Assembly: GCA_024256285.1 (NCBI GenBank)
Contig: JACGUG010000006.1
Coordinates: 1 to 50,587, forward strand
Source of the DNA: an archaeon
Lineage (GTDB): Archaea; Thermoproteota; Nitrososphaeria; Nitrososphaerales; JACAEJ01
DNA length: 50,587 bases
Direction of reading: 5' to 3'
Under the pieces are notes generated by a model. The model was not told the DNA's origin, made no database searches, and saw nothing but the letters and a program-made list of their open reading frames with translations. Of the stretch, positions 33,977 to 43,256 are shown one piece after another. The position numbers and the translations under genes were made by a program. The first letter of the stretch is position 1, and every line of letters begins with the position of its first letter.

Positions 33977-34762
33977 TTATACAGCGACAGATTCTAAGGT
34001 GCTCAAAAGCTCATCTTCTATCTTTATGTGATATCCGAAGTGTTCATTGGGGTCTTTCAATAAGACGTAGAGCCAGTAGATTCCGAATATGCCCAAAGTT
34101 ATTATTGTGAGAATTAGATAGAGAACAAAGCTTCTGTCAGGCAAAGTCACCATCCTTCTGGGCATAGAAAACTTTACGCCACACTTGTCCAGTGCTTTGT
34201 TCATGTCTTCCCAAAATCCGTCTTCTTTTCTCTCATGCTTGTAGAAGTCTTTCATCAGAAAGTAGCGGACATACCAGTCTGCAAGGAATATGAAGGCTGA
34301 TAGAATAGCCCAAAGCACAGCGCTCTTCTCCGTTTCTTCAGCCTTGGCTTCCCTCACTGTTCTCTCACAAGACGCCAACTCTATCTCTGCATTGACTCCC
34401 TTTTTTGCCGCTATCACTCTAACTGCCTTAAGGATATCATCGAAAAGAAAGATTTGTCTTTTGAAATGAGTGTTACGCCTCTTAACAAGCATGTATATCA
34501 GTATTATGGAAACTATGAAACCGATTATCAATAGTAAAGGTAACAACACCGCCCATATTAGAAGGGGTATAACTGAAGGACCTGGAGGAGGAGTTGGACC
34601 TGGAGGAAATATCGTTACCCCTGCTATAAAGAAGCTCAATGGAAATAGAATCCATGCCAAGATGGGTATAACGTACACAAGTATCCATGCGATCGACATA
34701 ATTGAGTCGGTCTCGACACGCATCCGAACATCTTTCCTTATGTTTTCAATTTCAACACTCAA
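33977..34762 (-). CDS. Multi-TM membrane protein, possibly DUF4234-like C-terminal segment
   Basis: Two hydrophobic blocks at the N-terminus, Pro-rich loop FPPGPTPPPGPS, C-terminal LYLILTIITLGIFGIYWLYVLLKDPNEHF. Confidence 0.65.
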   Translation of the reverse strand: MSVEIENIRKDVRMRVETDSIMSIAWILVYVIPILAWILFPLSFFIAGVTIFPPGPTPPPGPSVIPLLIWAVLLPLLLIIGFIVSIILIYMLVKRRNTHFKRQIFLFDDILKAVRVIAAKKGVNAEIELASCERTVREAKAEETEKSAVLWAILSAFIFLADWYVRYFLMKDFYKHERKEDGFWEDMNKALDKCGVKFSMPRRMVTLPDRSFVLYLILTIITLGIFGIYWLYVLLKDPNEHFGYHIKIEDELLSTLESVAV

Positions 34763-34859
34763 TTTCCATTCTCCTTCATATTTAACATTTTGATTTCATT
34801 CATCAAACTTCATAGGTATCTTCAGCCTAAAGTTAAACTTTTCGTCGACTCTCTCGCTT

Positions 34860-35445
34860 GATGGGGGTCGATTCCCTCTCTTCCTCATAAGCGCCTACCT
34901 TATCTATGTCTTCTATCTCGTCAAGAGTGAGTTAAAAATCACTGTTGATAGGGAGCCTGCTAAAACGGGTATATGCTGCGGTGGAGACATAGCACTTACA
35001 TCGACCTTATGCTACTCAGAGCCGGTATTGGCTCGATCATCTTGGCATCCTGATCGTTGTGGATAGTGCTGTAGCCTTGTTGGAGTTTTTGCACATACCT
35101 CAATCGACGATAGGTTTCGTGATGATAGGATTAGGAATGGGTTGCCCGAACTTGTAGTATCTTGAATGTAGTAAGAAAGGGAAGCAGAGAGCTCTCGGTG
35201 GGAAACCTCATTGGCAGCAACGTTACAGATATACTCTTTTCGACGGGCATTGGCTCCATCATCTCTGGATTTATTTTAGATAGACAAAAACACTCTACTT
35301 TTCGATATCCCATCAGCTATCTTTGCTACTCTAACCTTTTTGCTCCTACTGAGGATAAGACGTAGACTCGACAGAAAATCCGGGCGTCTCTTCTTTTATA
35401 TACTTGGTATATTCAGGTCTGAAATCTCTTTCCAATAATTTCTCG
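34860..35445 (+). pseudogene. CaCA (sodium/calcium exchanger-like) antiporter, multiply frameshifted remnant
   Basis: Pieces in different frames: FLISAYLIYVFYLVKSELKITVDREP; IVVDSAVALLEFLHIPQSTIGFVMIGLGMG-PELVVS; NVVRKGSRELSVGNLIGSNVTDILFSTGIGSIISG; LLFDIPSAIFATLTFLLLLRIRRRLDRKSGRLFFYILGIF. Confidence 0.8.
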
Positions 35446-36762
35446 TCTCATTCGGACGGTTGGTATATAAACTCTGTTCTCAATGTAGGTTGTGTGATTT
35501 CTTTGAGAAGGGAGATCGGCCTCTTCGAGGTAACCATGTGGGGTGTGGGAATAATTCTGGGAGCTGGGATCTACGTATTGGTAGGGGAAGCAGCCGGTAT
35601 AGCGGGAAACTCTGTCTGGCTTTCATTCATATTGGGTGCCGCGATTGCCTCTCTAACAGGCCTGAGCTATGCCGAGCTTTCATCGATGTTTCCGAGGGAG
35701 GCTGCAGAGTACATCTATGTCAAGACTGCTTGTAAGTGTGAAATCTTGGCCTTCACCACCGGCTGGCTGATAATCTTGACTGGCATGATATCTGTTTCTG
35801 CTGTGGCTCTGGGCTTTGCCGGCTATTTCCAAGGCCTCTTTAGCTTCCCTATAATTCCAATCGCCGTGGTTCTAATAGCTTTGCTATCGTATATCAACTT
35901 CTCCGGGATAAAAGAGTCGACGAGAATGAATATACTCTTCACTTTTGTGGAGATGTTTGGGTTGATCCTCATAATCTTGATAGGTGCAAGAAGCCTAGGT
36001 AAAGTCGATCTTCTAGAGGCGCCCAACGGTCTACCCGGCATCTTATCGGCCTCGGCTCTGATATTCTTCGCCTATCTGGGCTTCGAGGACATCGTCAACA
36101 TAGCCGAAGAGACCAGAAATCCAGAAAAGATAATTCCAAAAGCGTTGATTTTCTCAATCCTAATAACAACATGCCTCTACGTCCTAGTGGTCTCAGCCAC
36201 TGTTAGCTTGGCTGACTGGAGGGATCTCGGTGGAACTGGTTCGCCTCTTGCCTTCGCAGCTTCTAAGGCTCTGGGTGAAAATGCGTTCACTATCATATCT
36301 CTGATAGCCCTATTTGCCACTAGCAATACAGTTTTGATCATGTTGGTTGTGGGCTCTAGGATGATCTACGGCATGGCGAGGGAAGGTGCTTTGCCAGGGA
36401 TCCTCTCAAGAATCGACCTCAAAAGGGGCACCCCATCGCTGGCAGTTCTCGCCATGATGCTCTCTTCCATCATCTTTGTCTTCTTGGGTGACCTAGAGTT
36501 CGTGGCCAACTTAACGAGTTTTGGGGCCTTCATCACCTTCGCCTTCGTTAACATTTCTTTGATACATCTAAGATATAGGGCACCAGAGTTGAAGAGACCT
36601 TTTAAGGTTCCATTGAACATAGGGAGATTTTCGGTAACCGCTTTCCTAGGTCTTCTATCCTGCCTTTTCATGATTCTACAGTTCGATATCACTGTGATCC
36701 TATTGGGATCTCTCTTAATAGTTGGGGGTGTCATTCTACACAGACTTCTAAAGACGAGATAG
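35404..36762 (+). CDS. APC-superfamily amino acid permease; true start probably the GTG at 35494 or nearby
   Basis: MWGVGIILGAGIYVLVGEAAGIAGNSVWLSFILGAAIASLTGLSYAELSSMFPREAAEYIYVK; FAYLGFEDIVNIAEETRNPEKIIPKAL. Confidence 0.93.
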   Translation: MVYSGLKSLSNNFSSHSDGWYINSVLNVGCVISLRREIGLFEVTMWGVGIILGAGIYVLVGEAAGIAGNSVWLSFILGAAIASLTGLSYAELSSMFPREAAEYIYVKTACKCEILAFTTGWLIILTGMISVSAVALGFAGYFQGLFSFPIIPIAVVLIALLSYINFSGIKESTRMNILFTFVEMFGLILIILIGARSLGKVDLLEAPNGLPGILSASALIFFAYLGFEDIVNIAEETRNPEKIIPKALIFSILITTCLYVLVVSATVSLADWRDLGGTGSPLAFAASKALGENAFTIISLIALFATSNTVLIMLVVGSRMIYGMAREGALPGILSRIDLKRGTPSLAVLAMMLSSIIFVFLGDLEFVANLTSFGAFITFAFVNISLIHLRYRAPELKRPFKVPLNIGRFSVTAFLGLLSCLFMILQFDITVILLGSLLIVGGVILHRLLKTR

Positions 36763-37272
36763 TATAGTTCCCAAGTTCGAGGTTAACTCATTCTTGCCGT
36801 GTTGTGAAGAAGAAAGGCCGTGGTTCTACAAGAAGTTAGGTATGGTATGGTTCCAATAGTAAACAAGTACGCTCCACTTAACCCCTATCCAAGGCAAGGG
36901 CGAGTCTGAGGCAATAACCATCGCCAGAACGGTAGATACTCTGGCTATATCGTCTTGTTAGATTTAAGGGGGATTACAAACTGCTCAATAAAGGTATAAA
37001 CCTTCCTATTCTATCCAACTTCTATAATATACCTAGTAGCATCGAAGCCATCCTACTGACCAAGAAGGTTGCTCCGTCTGACCCTAGCCCTATGAGTATC
37101 ATCTCTAACATCTTCCTCTTTACAGGAAGATTCGCTGAAATAGATATCTATCCCTAGATGTCTATTGAGTTGGGAGAATGGTATAAATTCCCCCAGAGCA
37201 TTACGTCTATCCAGACTTTCAAGACTTACCTCTAAGCGCTTTCATACAAATTAACTCTTTTAATTTAACGTG

Positions 37273-38163
37273 TTATAATATTGGAGGAACCAATCCCTGT
37301 AATTGGTAAATTCCTCTTACGATCAGCCTAAATCCTATTAAAAAGTAGACTATTGCGAGCAATACCTCGAATTTTTTAGGGGAAGTTCGATATGCGAGCC
37401 TTGGACCTACTTGAGCCAATAACACACTGGCAACACCGATTCCAAGGAAGGCTGTTAAATTGAGCCATCCAAAGGTTAATGGAGGGTAGTCGATTGCATG
37501 TTGCATCTGATCTATACGCCCAAGTAAACCGAATGATAAGGTACCAACTGAAGAGCCTATCACCATCGCGGCGAGGGATATTCCAACTGCTAAGAGAGCT
37601 GGCACACCCAAAAGAGTGTTCAAGACTGGTACGTACACTATTCCTCCACCACTTCCAATGAAATGGGCAAAAATTCCAGAGAATAGACCGCTTGCTGCAT
37701 ATTTCGGCACCGACGGGGCGGTTAGTTCTTTTACAATCATCGGCTTAGCCTTCATGAGCCTATATGCACCGAAGAAACAGAACGTTCCAAAGATGATCTC
37801 CAGAACTATTCCTGCCTCAACCCGAAAGGATGTGAAAAACATGAAAACCAATAGAGCACCGATGAAACTTCCAACGCCGACAGGGATTCCAAAGCTCAGA
37901 TAGTGCCTAACTGGAAACTTCATGTTCTTTATCTTTAACTCCTTTCTGTGCCTAAGTGCTCCGCTAAAGCTTGTTAGAACCACTATCGTCATATTCGTCC
38001 CAAAGGCTATCAATGTGGCAAGGCTTGGAGACACCCCCATGAAGGTCTCGAAGATGTAGATCGTAACGGGAACAGTTATGAAGCTTCCACCCACACCAAA
38101 GAAGGAGCTCACCAACCCGACTACTGCACCAGTTATGAGCATGATTATGAGCATTTCGATCAT
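37273..38163 (-). CDS. TauE/SafE-family sulfite exporter-like permease
   Basis: VVGLVSSFFGVGGSFITVPV and FSGIFAHFIGSGGGIVYVPVLNTLLGVP tandem motifs; multi-TM. Confidence 0.92.
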   Translation of the reverse strand: MIEMLIIMLITGAVVGLVSSFFGVGGSFITVPVTIYIFETFMGVSPSLATLIAFGTNMTIVVLTSFSGALRHRKELKIKNMKFPVRHYLSFGIPVGVGSFIGALLVFMFFTSFRVEAGIVLEIIFGTFCFFGAYRLMKAKPMIVKELTAPSVPKYAASGLFSGIFAHFIGSGGGIVYVPVLNTLLGVPALLAVGISLAAMVIGSSVGTLSFGLLGRIDQMQHAIDYPPLTFGWLNLTAFLGIGVASVLLAQVGPRLAYRTSPKKFEVLLAIVYFLIGFRLIVRGIYQLQGLVPPIL

Positions 38164-38263
38164 GATGGTATCACCTACTTAGAATATGGAGCTCTGATAG
38201 AATTTTCTCCAAATAATCAACCAAGTTTCAGTTAGGCTTATCACTTTTGAAGTCATTTTATAT

Positions 38264-39013
38264 CTAGAATTCTATGGTCTTACCTACTCCAACCTTGATG
38301 AGGTCTTCTGCGAACGCTTGCTTGAACATCGTTTTCACAAGGTCTCCGCTACAGTGACATGGAGCAACCTTCTCAACGCCTAAGTCTTGAAACTGATGGA
38401 TGACAGATGTAATGCTGTCCCGAGAAGTAGTTTCGATATGGTAGCCTCCAATTACAAGGTGTATTACCATCTTGGTCAACTCTTTGGCCTTTTTGATGAT
38501 CCTTATAATACCAGGATGAGAGCAACCCGTAATAACTACAAGACCCATCAGTGTGTTTACTAGAAGAGACTGCTCCTTTATAGCTACTCCAAGCTCTCCA
38601 GTTGAAGCTACACCATCGAATATCTTGATAGCATCTCTAACTTCGATAACTTCACATCCATAACTCTGTATCTCTCTTTTAAAACCACTCGGAAAACTGG
38701 AAGGTACATAAACCTTAAAATGATCATCTGAACGTATGACCCCCATCAATCCTCCGGCATGATCTCCATGTAGATGGGAGAGAACTATCACTTCGATCTT
38801 CTTCACGTCTATGTTAAGCTTAGCCATATTATAAAGCAAGGTTTTAGCATCTTCACCTGTGTCAAAAAGGATGTTGAATCCGTTTACGTTGACAAGGCAG
38901 CCAAATCCCCATGCAACCTTCAAACGATCATCGAACCTGTTGTTGTCGTAAACTATCAGAAACTTAGCTTTACTCACTGTTTCCATTTGTATCATTCTCC
39001 ATGGGGTAGGCAT
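38264..39013 (-). CDS. MBL-fold metallo-hydrolase (dihydropteridine-ribofuranosylaminobenzene phosphate synthase-like)
   Basis: GFNILFDTGEDAKTLLYNM, IVLSHLHGDHAGGLMGV, VVITGCSHPGIIRIIKKA, HLVIGGYHIETTS, PCHCSGD. Confidence 0.9.
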   Translation of the reverse strand: MPTPWRMIQMETVSKAKFLIVYDNNRFDDRLKVAWGFGCLVNVNGFNILFDTGEDAKTLLYNMAKLNIDVKKIEVIVLSHLHGDHAGGLMGVIRSDDHFKVYVPSSFPSGFKREIQSYGCEVIEVRDAIKIFDGVASTGELGVAIKEQSLLVNTLMGLVVITGCSHPGIIRIIKKAKELTKMVIHLVIGGYHIETTSRDSITSVIHQFQDLGVEKVAPCHCSGDLVKTMFKQAFAEDLIKVGVGKTIEF

Positions 39014-39077
39014 TACCCTCTTATATACTGATAAATAATGTCAATAGGTTGCTCTAAACATTTGAATGTCTCCTGAA

Positions 39078-39923
39078 TTAGTCTAGAGTAAGATGTGTTT
39101 CTCCTTTCTTAAGAAAGTCTTCAATTTTATCTACTATCTCTACGAACGCTTTTGCGGCTGGGGAGTCTGAATGTTCGATAATGAAAGGAGAGCCTTGATC
39201 AGAACCTTCGCATATCCGTGGATCGAGGGGGATCCTCCCGAGAAAAGGGACGTCAAGGTCGTCTGATATCTTCTGACCTCCACCAACCTTGAAGATGTTC
39301 GTCTCAGCACCACACTTTGGGCAGACAAAACCGCTCATGTTTTCTATGATCCCTATTATCGGCGAATTTAGTTTACGGGTGAAAGTAACTGCCTTTTTGA
39401 CAACTATCTGAGAAACCTCAGAAGGGATGGTGATTATAATGACACCATCTATATCTGGTATGAGTTGCATTATGCTGAGGGCTTCATCACCTGTTCCAGG
39501 TGGAAGATCGATGAGGAGAAATTCAAGTTCACCCCAGACCACATCAGCCAGAAACTGCTTTATGGCTACAGATTTCAGTGGACCACGCCAGATTATAGGT
39601 GTCTCATCAGATTGGAGGAGAAAGTCCATCGATACGATCTTTATTCCTAGAGGCCCTGTTGCTGGGAAAATTCCCGGTGGACCGGCTCTTAACTGTTGCT
39701 TTCTCGCTCCAAGCATCTTTGGTATGCTAGGCCCTGTGATGTCTGCATCTAGGATGCCCACCAGATTTGGTCGACCCTTCCGTGCCAAAGCGACAGCCAA
39801 GTTAGCGGCTACAGTACTCTTGCCAACTCCACCTTTACCGCTGAGCACAACTATCTTATGCTTGATCTTGGCCATCCAAGCGTTTATACGATGCTCCTGT
39901 TCATCCTTACCTCTGTTTTGCAT
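39078..39923 (-). CDS. Mrp/NBP35-family iron-sulfur carrier P-loop ATPase
   Basis: IVVLSGKGGVGKSTVAANLAVALA, LDADITGPSIPKMLG, EFLLIDLPPGTGDEALS, IIENMSGFVCPKCG. Confidence 0.96.
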   Translation of the reverse strand: MQNRGKDEQEHRINAWMAKIKHKIVVLSGKGGVGKSTVAANLAVALARKGRPNLVGILDADITGPSIPKMLGARKQQLRAGPPGIFPATGPLGIKIVSMDFLLQSDETPIIWRGPLKSVAIKQFLADVVWGELEFLLIDLPPGTGDEALSIMQLIPDIDGVIIITIPSEVSQIVVKKAVTFTRKLNSPIIGIIENMSGFVCPKCGAETNIFKVGGGQKISDDLDVPFLGRIPLDPRICEGSDQGSPFIIEHSDSPAAKAFVEIVDKIEDFLKKGETHLTLD

Positions 39924-40061
39924 AGATCACTCACACCATCTTCTTTATTATTAGTTCTTCGGTTCTCCTTGTATTGATATCTTACAAATTTTAGGCTGAT
40001 CTGCGGGCTCAAGATGTCGGATACCACTGATATTTCCCTTCGCCACGCTACCCCTATAATA

Positions 40062-40075
40062 TGTGCAAAAACACA
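40062..40075. promoter_or_regulatory. Candidate palindromic operator in the Mrp/DUF134 divergent promoter
   Basis: TGTGCAAAAACACA, next to TATA-like AAATATATATATTTTTC; a related 14-mer lies at 40604. Confidence 0.35.
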
Positions 40076-40160
40076 AATATATATATTTTTCATATATATA
40101 AAATTTCCTGAAAAATCTATCCTTACATCAACTCATATAAGTCTCTGCTCTATTAATTAA

Positions 40161-40562
40161 GTGGAGTGGTGGGAAAGTTTGGGATGTGGCTGGCGATGGA
40201 GACGAAGAGGAGGACGAGGACGACCTATGAAGCCCAGAATGATCGGAAGGATGCCTGACATAAGATGTTTCTTGCCAGTAACCTCTGACGGTGTTTTATT
40301 AATTTCAAAAAAGGATGTAATAACGATGACATTCGATGAATTAGAGGCTCTTCGCCTTGTCGATTATAAAGGATTGTTACAGGAAGAGGCTGCTAAAAAG
40401 ATGGGTGTCTCAAGGGGAACTCTGTGGAGGTGTTTGGATAGTGCCCGGAAAAAAGTGGCATCGATGCTCGCAGAAGGAAGAGAACTTGTTATAATCTCAG
40501 GCGAGGTTTATCCTTTAAATGAGAAGGATAATAAAGACCGATTGTTAGAAGTTAAAGAATGA
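40161..40562 (+). CDS. DUF134-family HTH DNA-binding protein (start uncertain)
   Basis: MTFDELEALRLVDYKGLLQEEAAKKMGVSRGTLWRCLDSARKKVASMLAEGRELVI. Confidence 0.92.
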   Translation: MEWWESLGCGWRWRRRGGRGRPMKPRMIGRMPDIRCFLPVTSDGVLLISKKDVITMTFDELEALRLVDYKGLLQEEAAKKMGVSRGTLWRCLDSARKKVASMLAEGRELVIISGEVYPLNEKDNKDRLLEVKE

Positions 40563-40585
40563 GTTTTGATGTAGATATTTTTTAA

Positions 40586-40617
40586 ATATGCATAATATAA
40601 TATTGTGCATATGTACA
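40586..40617. promoter_or_regulatory. Candidate operator palindrome upstream of the DUF5320-like gene
   Basis: 27-nt near-palindrome ATATGCATAATATAATATTGTGCATAT (40586-40612) overlapping TGTGCATATGTACA (40604-40617). Confidence 0.4.
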
Positions 40618-40638
40618 TATTAATTGGGTGATGTAGAC

Positions 40639-41057
40639 ATGGGTTGGAGAGGATGGGGTCGGTTTGGTAGAGGTCGTGGAGGTTGGTCGAGACCATGGCC
40701 AAGAAGAGGACCGTTCAGCTATCTGCCGCCTTGGTACAGACCAGGATGGTTCGGTAGAGGTAGGGGACTTGGTCGTGGAATGGGCATGAAACGAGGCATG
40801 TAAGAATTTCCTCCAACACCTTTCTCCCAAAAACCCATGAGAGCACCGATGGCGCCAACTCTTTCAATGTTGAAGGAAAAGAGATTTTATTGTTAAAGAA
40901 TCAGATGGAAAGTTTGCAACAACAGCTGAAGCAGATAGAGAAGAGAATTGAAGGACTGGGAGAATCACCTCTGGCTAGTATAATTAAGTCGAATTATGAT
41001 CCTAGAACATTTGCCCTAAATCAGGATCAAGCTTTTTTCCATACCCCTCAGCGCTGA
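40639..41057 (+). pseudogene. DUF5320-like Gly/Arg/Trp-rich protein gene, split by a stop codon and a frameshift (or a short intact ORF 40639-40803 plus a relic)
   Basis: MGWRGWGRFGRGRGGWSRPWPRRGPFSYLPPWYRPGWFGRGRGLGRGMGMKRGM* then EFPPTPFSQKPMRAPMAPTLSMLKEK in the same frame, then EILLLKNQMESLQQQLKQIEKRIEGLGES coiled coil in another frame; together these have DUF5320 architecture. Confidence 0.65.
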
Positions 41058-41156
41058 ACTTAGCGCCTTCCAGTCCTAATTTGGGGCGATAAGATAGTAA
41101 TAAACACCCTTAAAGCAAATATATTAAAGGACGATTATATCCCTTGAGATTAAAGG

Positions 41157-42371
41157 TTGTCAAATAATATCCTTGCCCCCATTACAATATTTGGCTTAAG
41201 TACGGAAGGGTATAGGATTGCTTCTTCACTATCCTTTTTTGACATGCAGACCACTCTAGTAGATGAAAACCTGAACGTTGGCATGCAGTTGAAAAATAAA
41301 ATCCTCGCCAGATTTGATTCGGTCGCAGCACTTCTTGAAGATGAGCCCTTGCTAGGTCTCGAATCGATGGAAGATGCGATAGGCAAGGCAAAATGCATCT
41401 TCTTCGCCCCTAAGATAAGGACTCATGGTATAGAAGGCAAGTCTACGATCAGCTTAAGGCTGAAGAGCGTAGTGAAACATCTCTCAAAAGGGGTGGTCTT
41501 TGTAAACATGTTGCCGATGAGTTATGGAGGCAATAGAGAGAGCATATCGTTGATAGAAAAGCTGACTGGACTAGATTTAGGTGTGGACTTCGATTACATA
41601 TATGCTCCACTAACTCCAAGAACCAATAAACCTGTCTTAATAGGGTCGAGCAGAATGGATTTAGATGAAGCCGTTATCGGGACTCTCAGATCGGCTCTGA
41701 TCGATGTACCCGATATCCTCCCCCTTTACTTGGCTGAGTGGCTCTATTCCAAGCACATAATAAGAAAGTACAGTTCTATAGCGACAGAATTAGAGTTGTA
41801 TAAAAAGTTAAGCAGATTAGAGGATTTGGGACTTCTGAAGGGTTTTAAAGATAGTCACGAGGAGGTCTATCTGGAGACGGTAAGTGAGAACCTATTCGAT
41901 ATAAAAGTGATCACAGAAACCTTGAAGAGTGGTGAGCCGTTGTGGTATACGATGTCGGGCATACTGAAAAGTCTGGAAGGCTATATCAAATACGTTGTAA
42001 ACAGGGTTCGTACCATATTAAAAGAGAAGGGTCTTAAAGCGGGCAGGGCAAGGATTTTGGTGGCGTGGTCCATCGATCCTTTTGAGATGAGGGAGGATAA
42101 GATATCGACCTTTTCTACCCTCATAGAGAAACTTCATGATTGTGTCGGCAGTGTGGTCGCCCTTAACACTATACCTTATCTTCAAGCCCTTTATCCGAGA
42201 TTAGGCGTAAAACGGGGATTGCCTTCTTATGAAGGAAGGGATAACTTAATCTTAGCTTGTTCAAAGGAAGATTTTGAGATAGTATTTGAGAATAGTCAGA
42301 CCGAACCAAGAGTGAGTTCGATCATCGTAAAAGCCAACCTGCCTGTCGAGGTTATAGTGACTCCTGACTAG
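41157..42371 (+). CDS. Conserved-looking protein with a Rossmann-like N-terminus, possibly a divergent nucleotide-sugar dehydrogenase relative
   Basis: ITIFGLSTEGYRIASSLSFFDMQTTLVDEN N-terminus; FDYIYAPLTPRTNKPVLIGSS; ARILVAWSIDPFEMREDKISTFSTLIEKL C-terminal domain. Assignment tentative. Confidence 0.55.
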   Translation: MSNNILAPITIFGLSTEGYRIASSLSFFDMQTTLVDENLNVGMQLKNKILARFDSVAALLEDEPLLGLESMEDAIGKAKCIFFAPKIRTHGIEGKSTISLRLKSVVKHLSKGVVFVNMLPMSYGGNRESISLIEKLTGLDLGVDFDYIYAPLTPRTNKPVLIGSSRMDLDEAVIGTLRSALIDVPDILPLYLAEWLYSKHIIRKYSSIATELELYKKLSRLEDLGLLKGFKDSHEEVYLETVSENLFDIKVITETLKSGEPLWYTMSGILKSLEGYIKYVVNRVRTILKEKGLKAGRARILVAWSIDPFEMREDKISTFSTLIEKLHDCVGSVVALNTIPYLQALYPRLGVKRGLPSYEGRDNLILACSKEDFEIVFENSQTEPRVSSIIVKANLPVEVIVTPD

Positions 42372-42387
42372 CCTAGTCTAGCCTAAC

Positions 42388-43008
42388 CTAAAACTCGCCC
42401 TTCTCTAAGGCTTTGATTATCTCTTCTGAACTCATAACCCTGCCGAAGGCTAAGGAAATCGTCTTTAAGGTCGCCTTCTGGGAGTCCTCATCCATAGCAA
42501 AGGTCACATCGCTCCCAAAGACGATCTTGTAATCTCTGAGAAAGGCCGATCTAGCTGTCGATTCACAGCAAATATTCGTCACAACGCCTGAGATCATTAC
42601 TGTATCGACGACCCTTGGACCCTTTATGTTCCGAATAATTATATCAAGGTTCGTACCATAGAAGGCGTCGTAGCGGTGTTTGTAAACTACTATCTCTCCA
42701 GGCTTTGGCCCTATTTCAGAGCGGATTTCGGCGCCCCTGCTCCCTAACCTTAAGCCCCTCTCCTTTAACTCAGGAAACATCAAAACCTCCATTGGATTGA
42801 TCTGGAAGTTCGGGAGGTGCACATGGGCCGCGTATATGACAGGAACTTTGAGCTCCCTGCAAACGTCTATCAGCCTCTTGAGCCTGCTCAAACCTTCTCT
42901 GGCTGCTGGTACTTCAAGGCAACTACCCTCTTCTATGAAGTCATTCTGCATATCTATTATGAGCAATACCGACTTCTCCCTTTCTAGGATGAAGGGTTTA
43001 TGGGCCAT
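42388..43008 (-). CDS. Isochorismatase/nicotinamidase-family cysteine hydrolase
   Basis: VLLIIDMQNDFIEEGS, YKHRYDAFYGTNLDIIIR, VDTVMISGVVTNICCESTARSAFLRDYKIVFGSD. Confidence 0.94.
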   Translation of the reverse strand: MAHKPFILEREKSVLLIIDMQNDFIEEGSCLEVPAAREGLSRLKRLIDVCRELKVPVIYAAHVHLPNFQINPMEVLMFPELKERGLRLGSRGAEIRSEIGPKPGEIVVYKHRYDAFYGTNLDIIIRNIKGPRVVDTVMISGVVTNICCESTARSAFLRDYKIVFGSDVTFAMDEDSQKATLKTISLAFGRVMSSEEIIKALEKGEF

Positions 43009-43256
43009 AGCCTAGCCCAATGGTGTAGACCTTAAAACTTTACTGGAGGAATCGATCGATGATAGACCATAGATAGGCTAGAGATGCAAGATATTTCAAG
43101 GAACACAACATCTTCCTCTACGGACTCCTTATTTTATTTAGAAAGATCGAATATGAGTGAATGTAAAATACAGCTCAATATGATGAAAGCGATCAGGGGC
43201 AAGAGCATGATGGGAGATTATGCTGATATTGCAATGAATCTCATTCATTGGTCATT

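Noticed and set aside
40639-40896. Stop-codon recoding (TAA readthrough) to explain the DUF5320 gene
   Set aside because: TAA serves as the normal stop of several other genes here (e.g. rpl2-neighbouring and ppdK frames), and the gene also has a separate frameshift; decay or error is simpler.
42360-42400. CTAGCCTAGTCTAGCCTAACCTAA short repeats after 42371
   Set aside because: Only a few imperfect hexamer-scale repeats in a short convergent spacer; not distinguishable from chance or a simple terminator context.
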